Assembly: GCA_011800805.1 (NCBI GenBank)
Contig: MPNW01000584.1
Location: 54,605 to 77,656, forward strand
From: Hirudo medicinalis
Lineage: Eukaryota; Annelida; Clitellata; Hirudinida; Hirudinidae
Direction of reading: 5' to 3'
Length of the DNA stretch: 23,052 bases
Made by a program: the position numbers and the translations under genes. The notes below the pieces were generated by a model. That model searched no databases and had not been told where the DNA came from. It saw only the letters and a list, made by a program, of their open reading frames with translations. Within the stretch, counting starts at the first letter, position 1. Every line of letters starts with the position of its first letter. Positions 11,053 to 21,258 of the stretch are shown here, one piece after another.

Positions 11053-11777
11053 GTCAGGAATTTTAGAGGATGCCTGGATTTTTGAAATTTTCCAAATCTT
11101 GAATATTTTTGTTGTCCATTTTATGTTGAATTGTTTTTGACAAAATCTGCTTTCATTCACGTGCTTATTCAGAGAATGGCACGACTATCATCATGTCGAG
11201 TTTATTCTGTTAACAATCTCTCCAAGTTAGCCTGTCATATATTTTAGTGTTTTTATGACTAAAGTACTCACTTCCTGCTCAAATCTCATGGGCTTGCTTC
11301 ATTTTTTTTAGAAGTTTGGGAGGGGATTATTATTCTGAAAATGTTGTTGATCAGATCTGATCATATCATATACTCTAGTTTTGGTGCCTTTTTATTCATG
11401 CAAAGATGAGCAAGCAATTTCAGTTTGTTTTTATGTTTGTTTTTTTAATATTTTTGAGAATAAACTTCTGCTAGAGTTGTTTGGATTCTTCACCAATTAT
11501 CAAGGACTTGGTCTAGAGTACTGCGAGTGATCACAATCAAGATATTTTTTACATTTCATAATTTGTTTGGTAAATCAACATAGACAAACACTTTTTCGTA
11601 CAGTAATGTGGCTTCGAGCTCAGTCATTAATCACCAATGACAGGAAATCAAGGTAATTTTGAAGTAAGCAACTCTTAAAACTATTGCAGTACTTAGCAGT
11701 TTGTAAAATGTTCTCAAACGTGTCCATAATAACGGTGTAATAGAATATTAATTGTTGTTAAAATAGGTATATTTACT
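11053..11777. other. Convergent 3' region between the fasciclin-like gene and gene A
   Basis: No exon is seen. A plus-strand AATAAA lies at 11459-11464, 407 bases after the fasciclin stop. A minus-strand AATAAA (TTTATT on +) lies at 11391-11396, 382 bases after the gene A stop. If both are used, the two 3' UTRs overlap by roughly 70 bases or more. Confidence 0.5.
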
Positions 11778-13038
11778 TTAATGAATCGAATGAAAGATAC
11801 AATTGCGGAACAGGATTGTAATTAATAGGGAAACATCAACAAATTGCTTCCCAGCGAATCCGTTGGCAGTCTCTGAAAATACAAAACAAAAACTAAGGCA
11901 CGCTTAGTGGTCGCGCAATGGCTGGGAATCGGGTTTGAGAGAAAAGAATGATCAGGTGAGCTGCAGTTATTGGTGACCTCGTTACAGCACAGTTACACCA
12001 AGAGTAGACTCAAAAGGAAAGCATTATTACAAACTGCTAAACTACCAGCTCGTTTAGATGTACGCTGAGTGCACCTCATTCACAATTTAGTGGACTTGGT
12101 ATTAAGTAAAGACAAATCCAAAGTAGGTCAATAAAAGGGGTTTAAAGTGTTAAATAACGTAATAACCTTCGCATCGATACTGGTTCAGTCTTTTCAAACC
12201 CTGGAGGCAGTCACAAGCAAATGAGCCTTCTGTGTTTCGGCAGATGGTAGAATTTGGTTCACAAAAATCATAGCGACACTCGTCGACGTCTGGCAAACAT
12301 AAAAACATTGTCATGCAATGATGAGCGTCAAACGGAAGCTTGAAAAAAGATCAATTTGAAGTAGTCTGAAAGACAATGTTTCATTAACCAGATTACACGA
12401 GGATCAATAATGTCGATATGGCCTGCGAATGTTTTAAAAGGTAAAAGAAGCTTGAATCACACCGAGAGTAGATTTTGATCTTACTTGGTGGGACTATCAA
12501 TACCTAGTTAACTATTGGCCTAGAGTTAATTAATATTCGGTAGGCTTACCATAGCAAGTAAAATTCCTGGTGATATGGAAACCATCATGGCACGCACAAA
12601 ATCCAACTACCAGGGGCTCTTCCACGACCTTGGTTCGACAAAGTAGATCTCCACAATTACCGTTGTTCACTGAGCAATCTTATAAAGAATACAAAGCAAC
12701 TAGGGATGTGTTTATATAGTTGTATAACAAAGATGCCAAGCAAAATAACATTCACTATTTTTAATGTGGATAATATAATCTTACCCTAACCCTAAACTGA
12801 GAAAGCTAAAACAGCTTACCAACAATTAATCAGGCCATGTGTTATTTTCAAAGGAAAACCTTTAAAAGGGAAAGCCTTTACTGTCCCAACCTTAACCCAA
12901 ACTGTAGTTAATATCATAGCCAGCTTTTTTCATTATTATTATTATTATTATTATTCACCATTATTACATCGCCACCACTACCACTAACACTATCATTATC
13001 ATTGTCGTCGTCATCGTCATCGTCATCATCGTCATCGA

Positions 13039-13078
<40 letters not shown>

Positions 13079-14969
13079 ATCATCATCATTATATATGGTT
13101 TACTATGTAAATATAAACGATTTAAATAACATTAAATATTATTAATGGTTTCTTCATTTCATATTCATACCAATCCTGATAACTTTTAAACTATCGGCAC
13201 GTAAGAGATTTCTGAAAATGTTATGGCCGCTATCTGAATTGTTATTAATTTCGGTGATCAATTTTAATTGTTAATTTGTAATTTGTTAATTTTAATTTGT
13301 TAATTGTAAATTGTTAATTGTAAATTTTACCAATCAATTCACAGTTTAATCCCATCCTGCCCTCGGGACACGTGCAATTTAGCTGATCTAAAATGCATTC
13401 CATTGGCGGATAAAAAAATTCCTGACTCATTTGGAATACATCTGACAATCAAAATCAATGAGTTGTTTTCAAATACGTGTTGTTGCATGCTGCAATCACA
13501 ACAAACAATTTGTCGACTCTCGCGCTGTTAATCTTACCAAAAGGCTAATTTAATATGGAAATTACGTAGAAATAGTCGACACTAAATATGTACAACTAAA
13601 TTACTTGATTACTTTTCGAATATATGGAATGAAATTCTCCTCCTCCGCAGATTTGCACCGTGCTCAGGCATTCAGTGTCGCACAAGTCCGACTTAACTGT
13701 AGCTATTTCCGACAAATCCCCGACACAAACGCATCTTCCATTCTATTTATTTTGGTTTGCTTCGGTAAAATTACATAGATTCACTCTTGATTTCTTAAAA
13801 TTATGTTCCTTTACTTAGACCGTTAATGTTTTAGCTTAACAGGCAGAAATCCATGCAGTCGAACCAAGTCATCAAAGTTTTTTTTTTTTCATTTGTTCAA
13901 CTGCATGAGATCTTTTACACCGATATCATTGAGGACACCTACCCACCCCACCTATCCCAACCAAAAGATGATGGTTAGATACTTTAAAACAGATGGTCCT
14001 ACACGAGGGCTGACCATAAATGACGCTTTGTAGTCAATTTTAAAATCCGATTTATAAGCAAATTTTACTGGCTGGATGGTCAGAGGTCTGTCCTAACCAG
14101 GGTTAGGGTTAGGGTTAGGGTTAGGGTTATTACATCTAAACTATGCAATGGATGTTGAGTTAATTGCATTTGTTACCAGATGGCCCGAACGATCCTCGAA
14201 ATCCATAAATCGTCATATTTAAATTTTCTGACCACATATGACCGGTCCTCAAGAATGTCACGTACCGCATTAAGGCCATAAAATGGCGCTTCGTTGCAAA
14301 GAACTTCGCAGTCATCAACATAAGATATCCTTTCAATACTCTTAGAAACGTTCAGCGCTCTAAAGCACCCGACATAATTTTCTGCTTTAATTTCTGAAAT
14401 AATATTAAATCAGACTTCATACAGTGTTACTGGCGTCTCAGGAATGGCTTACCGTATCCAATGATTCGAAGTTTAAAGATTCTCAGCTCTTCGACATCTC
14501 CCTTGCCATCGATGACTAACAATCTGGAAACTCTATTGCATTCGTTTTGTTCGTCTATTAAAGGACAACTGTTCACATGATTCTCCGGACGGGTGAAAAA
14601 AACAGTCGAGACGTTCTTCGCGAGATTTTGAATATTAACTTTAAAAATTTAAAATTAACTTTTAAACTACTTAAATTAAGTTAACAAATACGCAATCTAA
14701 AGGAGAAGTTTCAGTAGAAAGAACTGAATGGACTAAAAAAACTAACTCATATACTTCACTCTCATGAAATAAATGTAATGGCTGGTAGTCAAATCGATGA
14801 CCACTCTTTCAAACTCTTTCCTACAAATGTCATTAACGTCAGAGGTGTTAATGATTTCTTTATCGCTTTCCATGTAATAATTGATTTCTGCAATTATTTC
14901 CTCGTCATTTACATCGTACGGCAACATTAGCAAACAAATCGTGCAGCCGAGAACGCCGAAGACCGGCAT
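11778..14969 (-). CDS. Gene A: lectin-like surface protein (galactose-binding-like, WSC, two EGF), GPI-like tail
   Basis: Eight exons read downward: 14969-14760, 14615-14453, 14393-14266, 13742-13613, 13441-13331, 12678-12550, 12289-12167 and 11872-11778, 362 residues. A signal peptide (MPVFGVLGCTICLLML) is followed by a discoidin/fucolectin-like domain (about 20-124; VVIDLTTSHY, then CNRVSRLLVIDGKG). Next come a WSC domain with all eight cysteines (125-210: YVGCF, DDCEVLC, RCVCVGD, LCDTEC, QICGGG), a half-EGF module (ECILDQLNCTCPEGRMG), an EGF module and a canonical calcium-binding EGF (DVDEC and GSFACDC, 291-331). The last exon has a hydrophobic SLLITILF and ends without a basic cytoplasmic tail, so GPI anchoring or secretion is more likely than a standard transmembrane form. 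WSC domains in known proteins bind polysaccharides. The exon 1 donor is uncertain: AGA|GTGAAG keeps frame, while the paralogous site ATATGA|GTTAG does not. The ligand is unknown. Confidence 0.8.
12782..12795. repeat. Short telomere-like CCCTAA pair
   Basis: ACCCTAACCCTAAAC contains two CCCTAA units (TTAGGG on -), within the intron of gene A that also holds the 12931-13090 microsatellite. Confidence 0.7.
12931..13090. repeat. Compound microsatellite (ATT)n, then (TCATCG)n/(ATC)n
   Basis: Eight ATT units are followed by a mixed stretch and then about 100 bases of TCATCG hexamers ending in ATC triplets. It lies in the 652-base intron of gene A between the half-EGF and EGF exons. Such arrays are usually length-polymorphic. 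Confidence 0.95.
13258..13329. repeat. Imperfect tandem TTAATTTG/TTAATTGTAAA repeats
   Basis: Six or so diverged copies of a TTAATTTGTAA-like unit lie directly against the splice donor of gene A exon 5 (13331), on the intron side. Confidence 0.75.
14099..14129. repeat. Interstitial telomere-like repeat (TTAGGG)n
   Basis: Nearly five uninterrupted GGGTTA units, the cleanest telomere-type run in the window, lie inside gene A between the two exons that split its WSC domain. Confidence 0.9.
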
Positions 14970-15532
14970 AGGCCCGCTGGAAGCCGACGCAAAAGTCCGA
15001 TAATAAAAACAAGCTCAGGACTCGTTTATAATGTCAATTGATTTTTTTATTCTTTAATTGCTTTAATTTTTAAAATTAAAATTAAATATTCCTTTGATGT
15101 TTGTAAATTTTAAATCGAATTTGTTTATTTTTCGTAATGATGCAATATTAGACCCTTATTTATTGTCTTAAATAATTAATTACTTATTTATTGTGTGATC
15201 GGGAGGTTGAATATACAATTTAATTAACACTCTTTGACACACTTTTGTTGAATATAATTTTTATCCTATTTTTGACTTACCATGCAATCGCATGCTTCAC
15301 GACATTTTGACAAAGAACTTCAAACAAATGTTTCTTTTTTATGCACGAGCATTCATATTTCTGTATCGGTTCAATTGGATTAGCAGTGATTAATAAATAT
15401 AATTTATTCAATCTCAGAATACGCCGAAATGTTGTTCAAATTTTATAATTATAGTTTATAAGAATAGGAGGAGCCAAATGACGCAAAGTTTATTGTTGCC
15501 ATGTTTTTATACCCCTCGTCTGGAAGAGAGAT
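14970..15532. promoter_or_regulatory. Bidirectional promoter region between genes A and B
   Basis: The 563 bases between the two start codons must hold both promoters. On +, TTTTTATACCC at 15503-15513 lies 20 to 30 bases before the gene B ATG. On -, ATTATAAACG at about 15032-15023 lies about 55 bases before the gene A ATG, which leaves room for a short 5' UTR. Both are only TATA-like matches. The middle is very AT-rich. Confidence 0.4.
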
Positions 15533-18234
15533 ATGGAGGCCTTCGGTGTTTATAGCTGTATAGTATTTATTATACCTTTTCAACTTAATTCTCAAGAATT
15601 GGAAATTCGACCTTACCTGTATTTCATCAAAGATGGGGTCAATGTCAATACCACCAATTTCCAGGAAATATATAATACTGAATTTGACAAAGTAGTGATC
15701 GACCTTATGTTAACACACTATTTGGAAAGTGTAGCGCTGATTTATTCGAGTTAGTTTGAAATTCTGCCTGTTCAACTTTACGGCTTTAACCAAATGCTGT
15801 ATTTTATTTTTGCAAAGCTTTTGTGGACATGCCAACGAGGGAAGTTTCTAGCGCCTTGGATGACCTTGATCAGCCTTGCTTTCTTTTAGAACAGTTGATG
15901 CAATTGGTATTTACGTGCAATAGACTTGCCAGGCTGATAACCCTTACAGGTGAAGGAGAATTGGAGGAAATAAAGATCCAGGCATATGGTAAGAAAGACG
16001 GCGACACTTTAATTATTCTAGATGAAATCAAATATCTCTCTCAGAAATGAAGATAGAATACTACATAGGATGTTTTAAGTCATTGAATATGCCGGAAGAA
16101 TCACGAATTAAGAAAACACTTCAGGATTGTCTTTCTAGATGTGTTGGAACGCCTTTCTATGGCATGAGAGCGGTAAGTGATTATCACGATTTTGTCACTT
16201 ATAAATGAGTTGCATGTCATGCTCCTTGCTGACAGTTTCATCCATTTTCCAGAAAGAATCACTGCAATTGGACATTGGATTCAATTTAACTTAGAATTCA
16301 TTGATTTATTTAAACAACGCAGGAGAAAAGGTGCTACTGCATCACGAGTCTCACCGATATCATTCCTGTTACATTAAATTTATGTAGCCTGAATTGCCCG
16401 AACAATTCCCAAATATGCGGAAGCAACGATTACTATTCAGTCTACTCGAAGGGTTACTATGTCAATTTTTTTTATTTCTAGAAAAAATTTTATAATCATT
16501 CTCAAATTTTAAATACTCATTTGCGAGCACTACTGGAAAGGCGCTATTTTCCATTTAGCGATGCCTTCATCTTCTAATTTGTATTAAGATCTTAAATATT
16601 TCTCCTACGTGCAATTTGTCCAAAGCTTGGTTGGGAATATAACATAAAAGAAAAACCTGTACGTCCGACTCAGTTTAAATTTCTAAAGACATTTATTTCA
16701 CGTGATAAATTTGACAAATGATGTTACAACACAAAAATCCTAAAGAGGATTTTTATTGTTATTGCAAGGAATATTACAAAAGAATCGTCAGCTCGCTTAT
16801 CCTTCTTGGGATTGTCTGTTCGAACGTCAGAATTGCACATTATGTCCGCGCGGCAGGAAGGGATTTGATTGCGAATTTGTTGGTAAAGATTGTTGAAAAA
16901 AAATTTTTTTTTAAATTAAATCAACACTTATTTCTTAATTACATATTCGTTACTCAATTCGTTACGAGCAGCACATCTCGAACTTAGGGATCATCCGCAA
17001 AAGGCGTCCTGACAAAGGTAGGGGTTTTAGACAATGTGGAGGATGTCAGAGCAAATGCGTAAAAATTGGTGACAAATTGCGGTTTCCGCACATGTGGGGG
17101 ATCAAGCTGACAGTAGGGAGAGGGTTAAAAATGCGCAAGTTTTGTGGACATCTTTTATGGATGACCCCTTAGCCACCGGTCATTAAATCGAGTCGACTGT
17201 TTATTTGACGACATTCATTTATTTCGACAATCCTCATTTTTGCGAGGCTCATTTTTATGTGGAAGTTGGTTTATTTTCTGGCAATTCTTTATTCACAAGT
17301 CCTCAAATCAATATTTAGATATCGTTCCGGATTACGACTTTGTTCTATCCTTTTTCATTTCTATATTTAGTACTTAAAAGGCTTCCTTCGTTATTTAAGA
17401 TGCATATTTGAATTTATATCCTATATGAATGTAGATTGTAATGTCAAAAATGGATACTGTGAAGATATGGAATGTCAAATTGGTGACATTTGGGGAAAGG
17501 TGACATTTGGCGTTTGCATATGCAAATACGGTTTCAGCAGTCAAAATGCTTCAACCTGCAAAGGTAATCTTATTAAATCGAGATGGAATGGTCCTCAGGC
17601 AACGCAAAATATCAGATTTTAGTTTAAAATTCAGTAAAAAAAAAAAAAACTATCGAGTTCTCAACTTAGCTGCCACAATAATGCTCTTGTGATTCCGATC
17701 AGAAAGAGAACAAATACAGCGATACAAGTTTTACACTTAGAATTTGAAATAGCAAAATTAAAACTTTATTTTCCTTCCATTTTCCCAGGTATGAAAACTG
17801 AAGTATTTCTTGAGTCGACGACTCTCCCGATATCGGAAAAGAAGATCAAGTCCTATTTCTTTGCTATGATCGTTTTCAATGTATTCTTCATCGCAGCGTT
17901 TGCATTAATGTATTATTTATTAAAAGTCAAAAAAAAATCTTTAGAAGGCAAGACTGGTAAGTGATGACTGCTATCAGTAAGCTGTTATCGGTTAAGTCTC
18001 ACATGTTTGAGTTTTAGTGGTCTTTACTTAAGTACAATTCAGTTTTGGAACTAAATTTGATTTGTTTTTAATTAGGAGGTTAAATCATTTTGGAAAATAG
18101 TGAGACTCAAGGATATTGGTTCGGATGTTATTAGGATAAGCTCTAACAACGTGTCGTTCGAAGAACATCTTTTATTTGGTTTATATTTTATTTGCTTCCA
18201 AGCATCTGTTACCCCACAATCGAATCCTCATTGA
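15533..18234 (+). CDS. Gene B: single-pass lectin-like surface receptor (galactose-binding-like, WSC, EGF, TM)
   Basis: Eight exons: 15533-15749, 15818-15988, 16045-16172, 16323-16452, 16769-16882, 17435-17563, 17789-17956 and 18203-18234, 362 residues, phases consistent throughout. A signal peptide (MEAFGVYSCIVFIIPF) precedes a discoidin/fucolectin-like domain (about 22-129) with VVIDLMLTHYLESVALIYS and CNRLARLITLTGEGELEEI. A WSC domain (130-215) has eight cysteines: YIGCF, DCLSRC, RCYC, LCSLNC, QICGS, then SVYS. A half-EGF module (DCLFERQNCTLCPRG) and a six-cysteine EGF module (254-296) follow. The transmembrane helix is at about 319-341 (FFAMIVFNVFFIAAFALMYY), then a basic stop-transfer KVKKKS and a short tail ending TPQSNPH. 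This is the expected type I topology. No kinase, ITAM or Toll domain is seen, so any signalling would need partners. Confidence 0.85.
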
Positions 18235-18719
18235 AGTGCGTCCTCCCTCAAAACAGTTCTTGACCTCCCCACATGTTCTAATGACAAATAATTTAAAACT
18301 GTTTAAACAAAAAAGTTTGCCAGTTCCATCCTTTTCGATTCATTTGGGCGGCAAGCGACTAAAAATTTGTTTACGAATCTATTTTCGTTGACATAGAGCA
18401 ACTGCTTTCCTAGGAGTTCTTTACCCCAACAGCCAAGGCATTTAAACTGTTAAGCTTCATTTTTAACCCCATTTGTTTTGACCAACTCGAACCATTTTGG
18501 TGACATTTTCAGCTTTCTGTTTTTATAATACACGTTACATAACATTTTTGAATGTTACGGGCTGTAAATTAATGTATGTATATGTATATATTCATTTAAA
18601 ATATATATATTCTCTGTTAAATAAATGTTGATGTTTCATTCCTGTCGAGAATGGTCCTATTCCAGAAAGGCGACTTTCAGGTTGATGTTGGCAAGAAAGT
18701 GTGTGTGATGAATCAAGCA
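18235..18719. other. Convergent spacer between genes B and C
   Basis: This is the 3' UTR territory of both genes. A plus-strand AATAAA at 18620-18625 is a likely gene B poly(A) signal, 386 bases after its stop. I did not find a canonical minus-strand signal for gene C here. The open frame at 18176-18391 merely overlaps the last exon of B in another frame. Confidence 0.55.
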
Positions 18720-21258
18720 TCAATCTTCCGGACTTGGAATTTCAAAATCCTCGCTAGGCTCCTGAGACCTCATTTTAGGCGAAAAAATTCCCCCACTTTT
18801 GCGGAGATCATAAGCGTAGGTGCCACCGAGGCCTACTACCAAGATGAACGCCAAGATGAAAATGAAACTAAACATTGACCAACCGCGCACCTCCTCCTTC
18901 TCTTCTTTGCCATCTTCTTTAGCTGAAAAATTATGAAAGATCATATCAATCACGAGATGATTAGACATAATATAACGGATGCTAATTCACTCTCAAAATT
19001 TGTTAGGGTTAAGGTTTGAGGTCAAGAGTCAATGATTAAGGTCAACGCTAAAGAGGAGGGTTAGTCTTAAAGACGAATATTTCAGTATTTCTCTTTGTTT
19101 AAAACGCCTGCATTGGCTGCCCATCCGCCATCGTATCACCATCAAAGCCGAGCCTATTACCAAGAGAACTTGCAACAGTAAATCCATCCTATTTCTGTCA
19201 ACTCACTCATTTGATTACCTTCGTTCGTCTTTCACTGTTCAACACTTGCTTCAACCAGTTCACAAATCATCCCTCGTCAATCGAGAATTTTCGCATGCCT
19301 CCTCGAATATTTGAGCGATTCAAGCAAAACTGAATACATATATTCGACTTGCCAAAAGATCGAAGAATACACTCTCAAGAGCCAATGCACCTTTAATGCT
19401 ACGCATGTAGTGCCAAACAAACTAGCCATTACCATTAACATTACCATTATCGTCGTCATTATTATTATCATCATCATCATTATTATTATTCAAGGAAAAA
19501 TGAATTATCAATCATCTATGTCTCATTAACATGCCTCCACAGCTGAAGTCATTGTTCATTTGTATACCATCTTTGCAGACGCACACTGCAACAGTGATAT
19601 AAACCCAGAGGGTAATATTTTGACATTTCTTTTCATTTCCACAATTGCCATTGTTGACAGAACATACTGTATAAACAAATATTAAGTAATGCGATTTTGC
19701 ATGCAGGTCAATGACAGTTCGAATGTCATTAGGTCATTATATATTAATTTCTCTGATAACAAACAATAATTGGTATTTGTAACCAATAACGTCACAGTTA
19801 ATCCCCATCCGTCCATTTGGGCATTTGGGACAATTTTCAAAGTTGTAGACACATTCCCAAGACGGATAAGCTGGAGGTTCTGATACTTTAGCTAGCGAAT
19901 ACATTTTAAAGTCTGAATTAAAATCGCATATAACCTAAGCGCTAGTTTGATGTCAAAACTAGAAACTATTACATAATGCAAAATGGGACTACTTTAATCG
20001 TCTAAGTGTTTGTACTTACAGTCGTGCCATTGAAGCCCTTTTATTGCCTGTCGTGATTTGTATTGTGTCTCACTTATTTAAAGCCAATTTAATGAAACAT
20101 TTTACCAAGTATATATGATCAGGATGAAGTAGAACTGTTACTTAGATGCACAAGGATTTGTCTTTTGATTAGTTCCAAATCACTGACTGTAATTTCTAGC
20201 AATGTTTTGATAAGCGGCATTCTGGCCGTGTTACTCATCGAACGTTAAAGGTAATCGATGTCGCAATATATTTAGCGCATCTGAGCAATATTATAAAAAA
20301 TATGCTCATACTTTTTGAGTAGACGGAAAAATGGTTTTCGCCTCCGTAGATTTGGTGTGTGTTCAGTGTTTCACCGCAAAGTCCCAATTCAACAGCACTC
20401 AGTTTTGACATATCCTCAACGCAGATGCATTTTGAATCCTAAGGATGATAAATTTCCAAATCTGTCTCATCCAGACGATAGGGTTAGGATTGTTGTAAGG
20501 AGTATTAGGTGAGCTTGAAATATTTTTAAGAGTGGGTTCACGGAAGACCGAAATGGCTTACCGGATTGATGCCGTGGAAAGGAGCGTTTCTACAATCAAT
20601 CTTGCAAAAATCAAGATCTGGAGCTGTAGTGACCACTGGAACTGATTGTTTATCAAAACATCCAACGTAATAGTCCAGATGCGTTTCTGATCAAAAAAAT
20701 TACAAAATCTGACTCAAGATGCTAAGCATAGTTATTTTTATCAATTTTGTTGATTTTTTATAAGTAATTAAGAGTGTTGATAACATTCTTTCAAAGTGGA
20801 TAACCCCTGTCCGTGATTTTTAAATTTGTCAGTTCCCCATTAACTTCTAATATCAGCATTCTCGAAGTTTTTTTGCAGTCGAACTTTTCATCCAACGGAC
20901 AATGGTGTTTATGTTCCTTCAATCCATCAAAATAATACGTGAAAACCTCTGAAGAAGTCGCTGGGTTAGCTTTTTTAGACGAAACGAAAAAATGTCAAAC
21001 AACCTCAATATAAATCGCGATAGAACTTAAAAGTGGAAATTATTTTCACTCACGGGTTTGTTTTATTGTATCCACGTAATGTAAGCCATTGAAATAGACT
21101 ACCAATTTAGACATGTTGAATCCGTAAGCTTCAGTGATATCAGTGGTGTTAATTCGTCTAACATTGTCTCCTAAGAAGTAAAACATTGCTGGGCTGGCCA
21201 CATCCCGAATTTCGACACACATCAGTACCATGTAAAAAGAGGCACCAAAAATTAACAT
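18720..21258 (-). CDS. Gene C: single-pass lectin-like surface receptor with acidic tail
   Basis: Seven exons read downward: 21258-21054, 20948-20805, 20686-20562, 20438-20312, 19912-19784, 19666-19535 and 18922-18720, 354 residues. A signal peptide (MLIFGASFYMVLMCVE) precedes a discoidin/fucolectin-like domain (about 24-116; KLVVYFNGLHYVDTIK, CKKTSRMLILEVNGEL). The WSC-like domain (117-200; YVGCF, FCKIDC, KCICVED, LCGET) has only six of eight cysteines: where A and B have NC/EC and IC, C has TL and IY. A half-EGF module (ECVYNFENCPKCPNGRMG) and an EGF module with KCQNITLW follow. The last exon encodes a charged KEDGKEEKEE stretch, a transmembrane helix (302-322, MFSFIFILAFILVVGLGG), and an acidic tail ending EIPSPED. 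The junction after the EGF exon appears to use a GC donor (GGAG|GCATGT), the one non-canonical splice site in this family. Confidence 0.8.
19003..19018. repeat. Single telomere-like unit
   Basis: TTAGGGTTAAGGTTTG is one TTAGGG unit with degenerate flanks, in the last intron of gene C. It is a weak match, reported because similar runs recur across the window. Confidence 0.35.
19099..19311 (+). mobile_element. Decayed LINE (non-LTR retrotransposon) ORF2 C-terminal fragment
   Basis: An open frame of about 70 codons begins LKRLHWLPIRHRITIKAEP. LHWLPIRxRI is the very common motif just after the reverse-transcriptase domain in CR1/L2/RTE-like LINEs and is followed in those elements by a serine-rich stretch, as here (SFDYLRSSFTVQHLL). 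It stops at a TGA at 19312. No catalytic domain or 3' end was found, so this is a dead remnant. It lies in the last intron of gene C, opposite to that gene's strand. The region after it runs into an ATT/ATC microsatellite at 19441-19490. Confidence 0.6.
19441..19490. repeat. (ATT)n/(ATC)n compound microsatellite
   Basis: A short run of ATT, ATC and ATT triplets about 130 bases downstream of the LINE fragment, 45 bases before (on +) the end of gene C's EGF exon. Confidence 0.9.

Noticed and set aside
12931..13090. CRISPR-like or regulatory repeat array
   Set aside because: Units are 3 to 6 bases without spacers: a plain microsatellite in an animal intron.
14099..14129. True telomere end
   Set aside because: Only about five units, flanked by gene A exons on both sides.
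16177..16377. 66-codon open frame on +
   Set aside because: Mostly intron of gene B; its end overlaps the WSC exon (16323) in the wrong frame.
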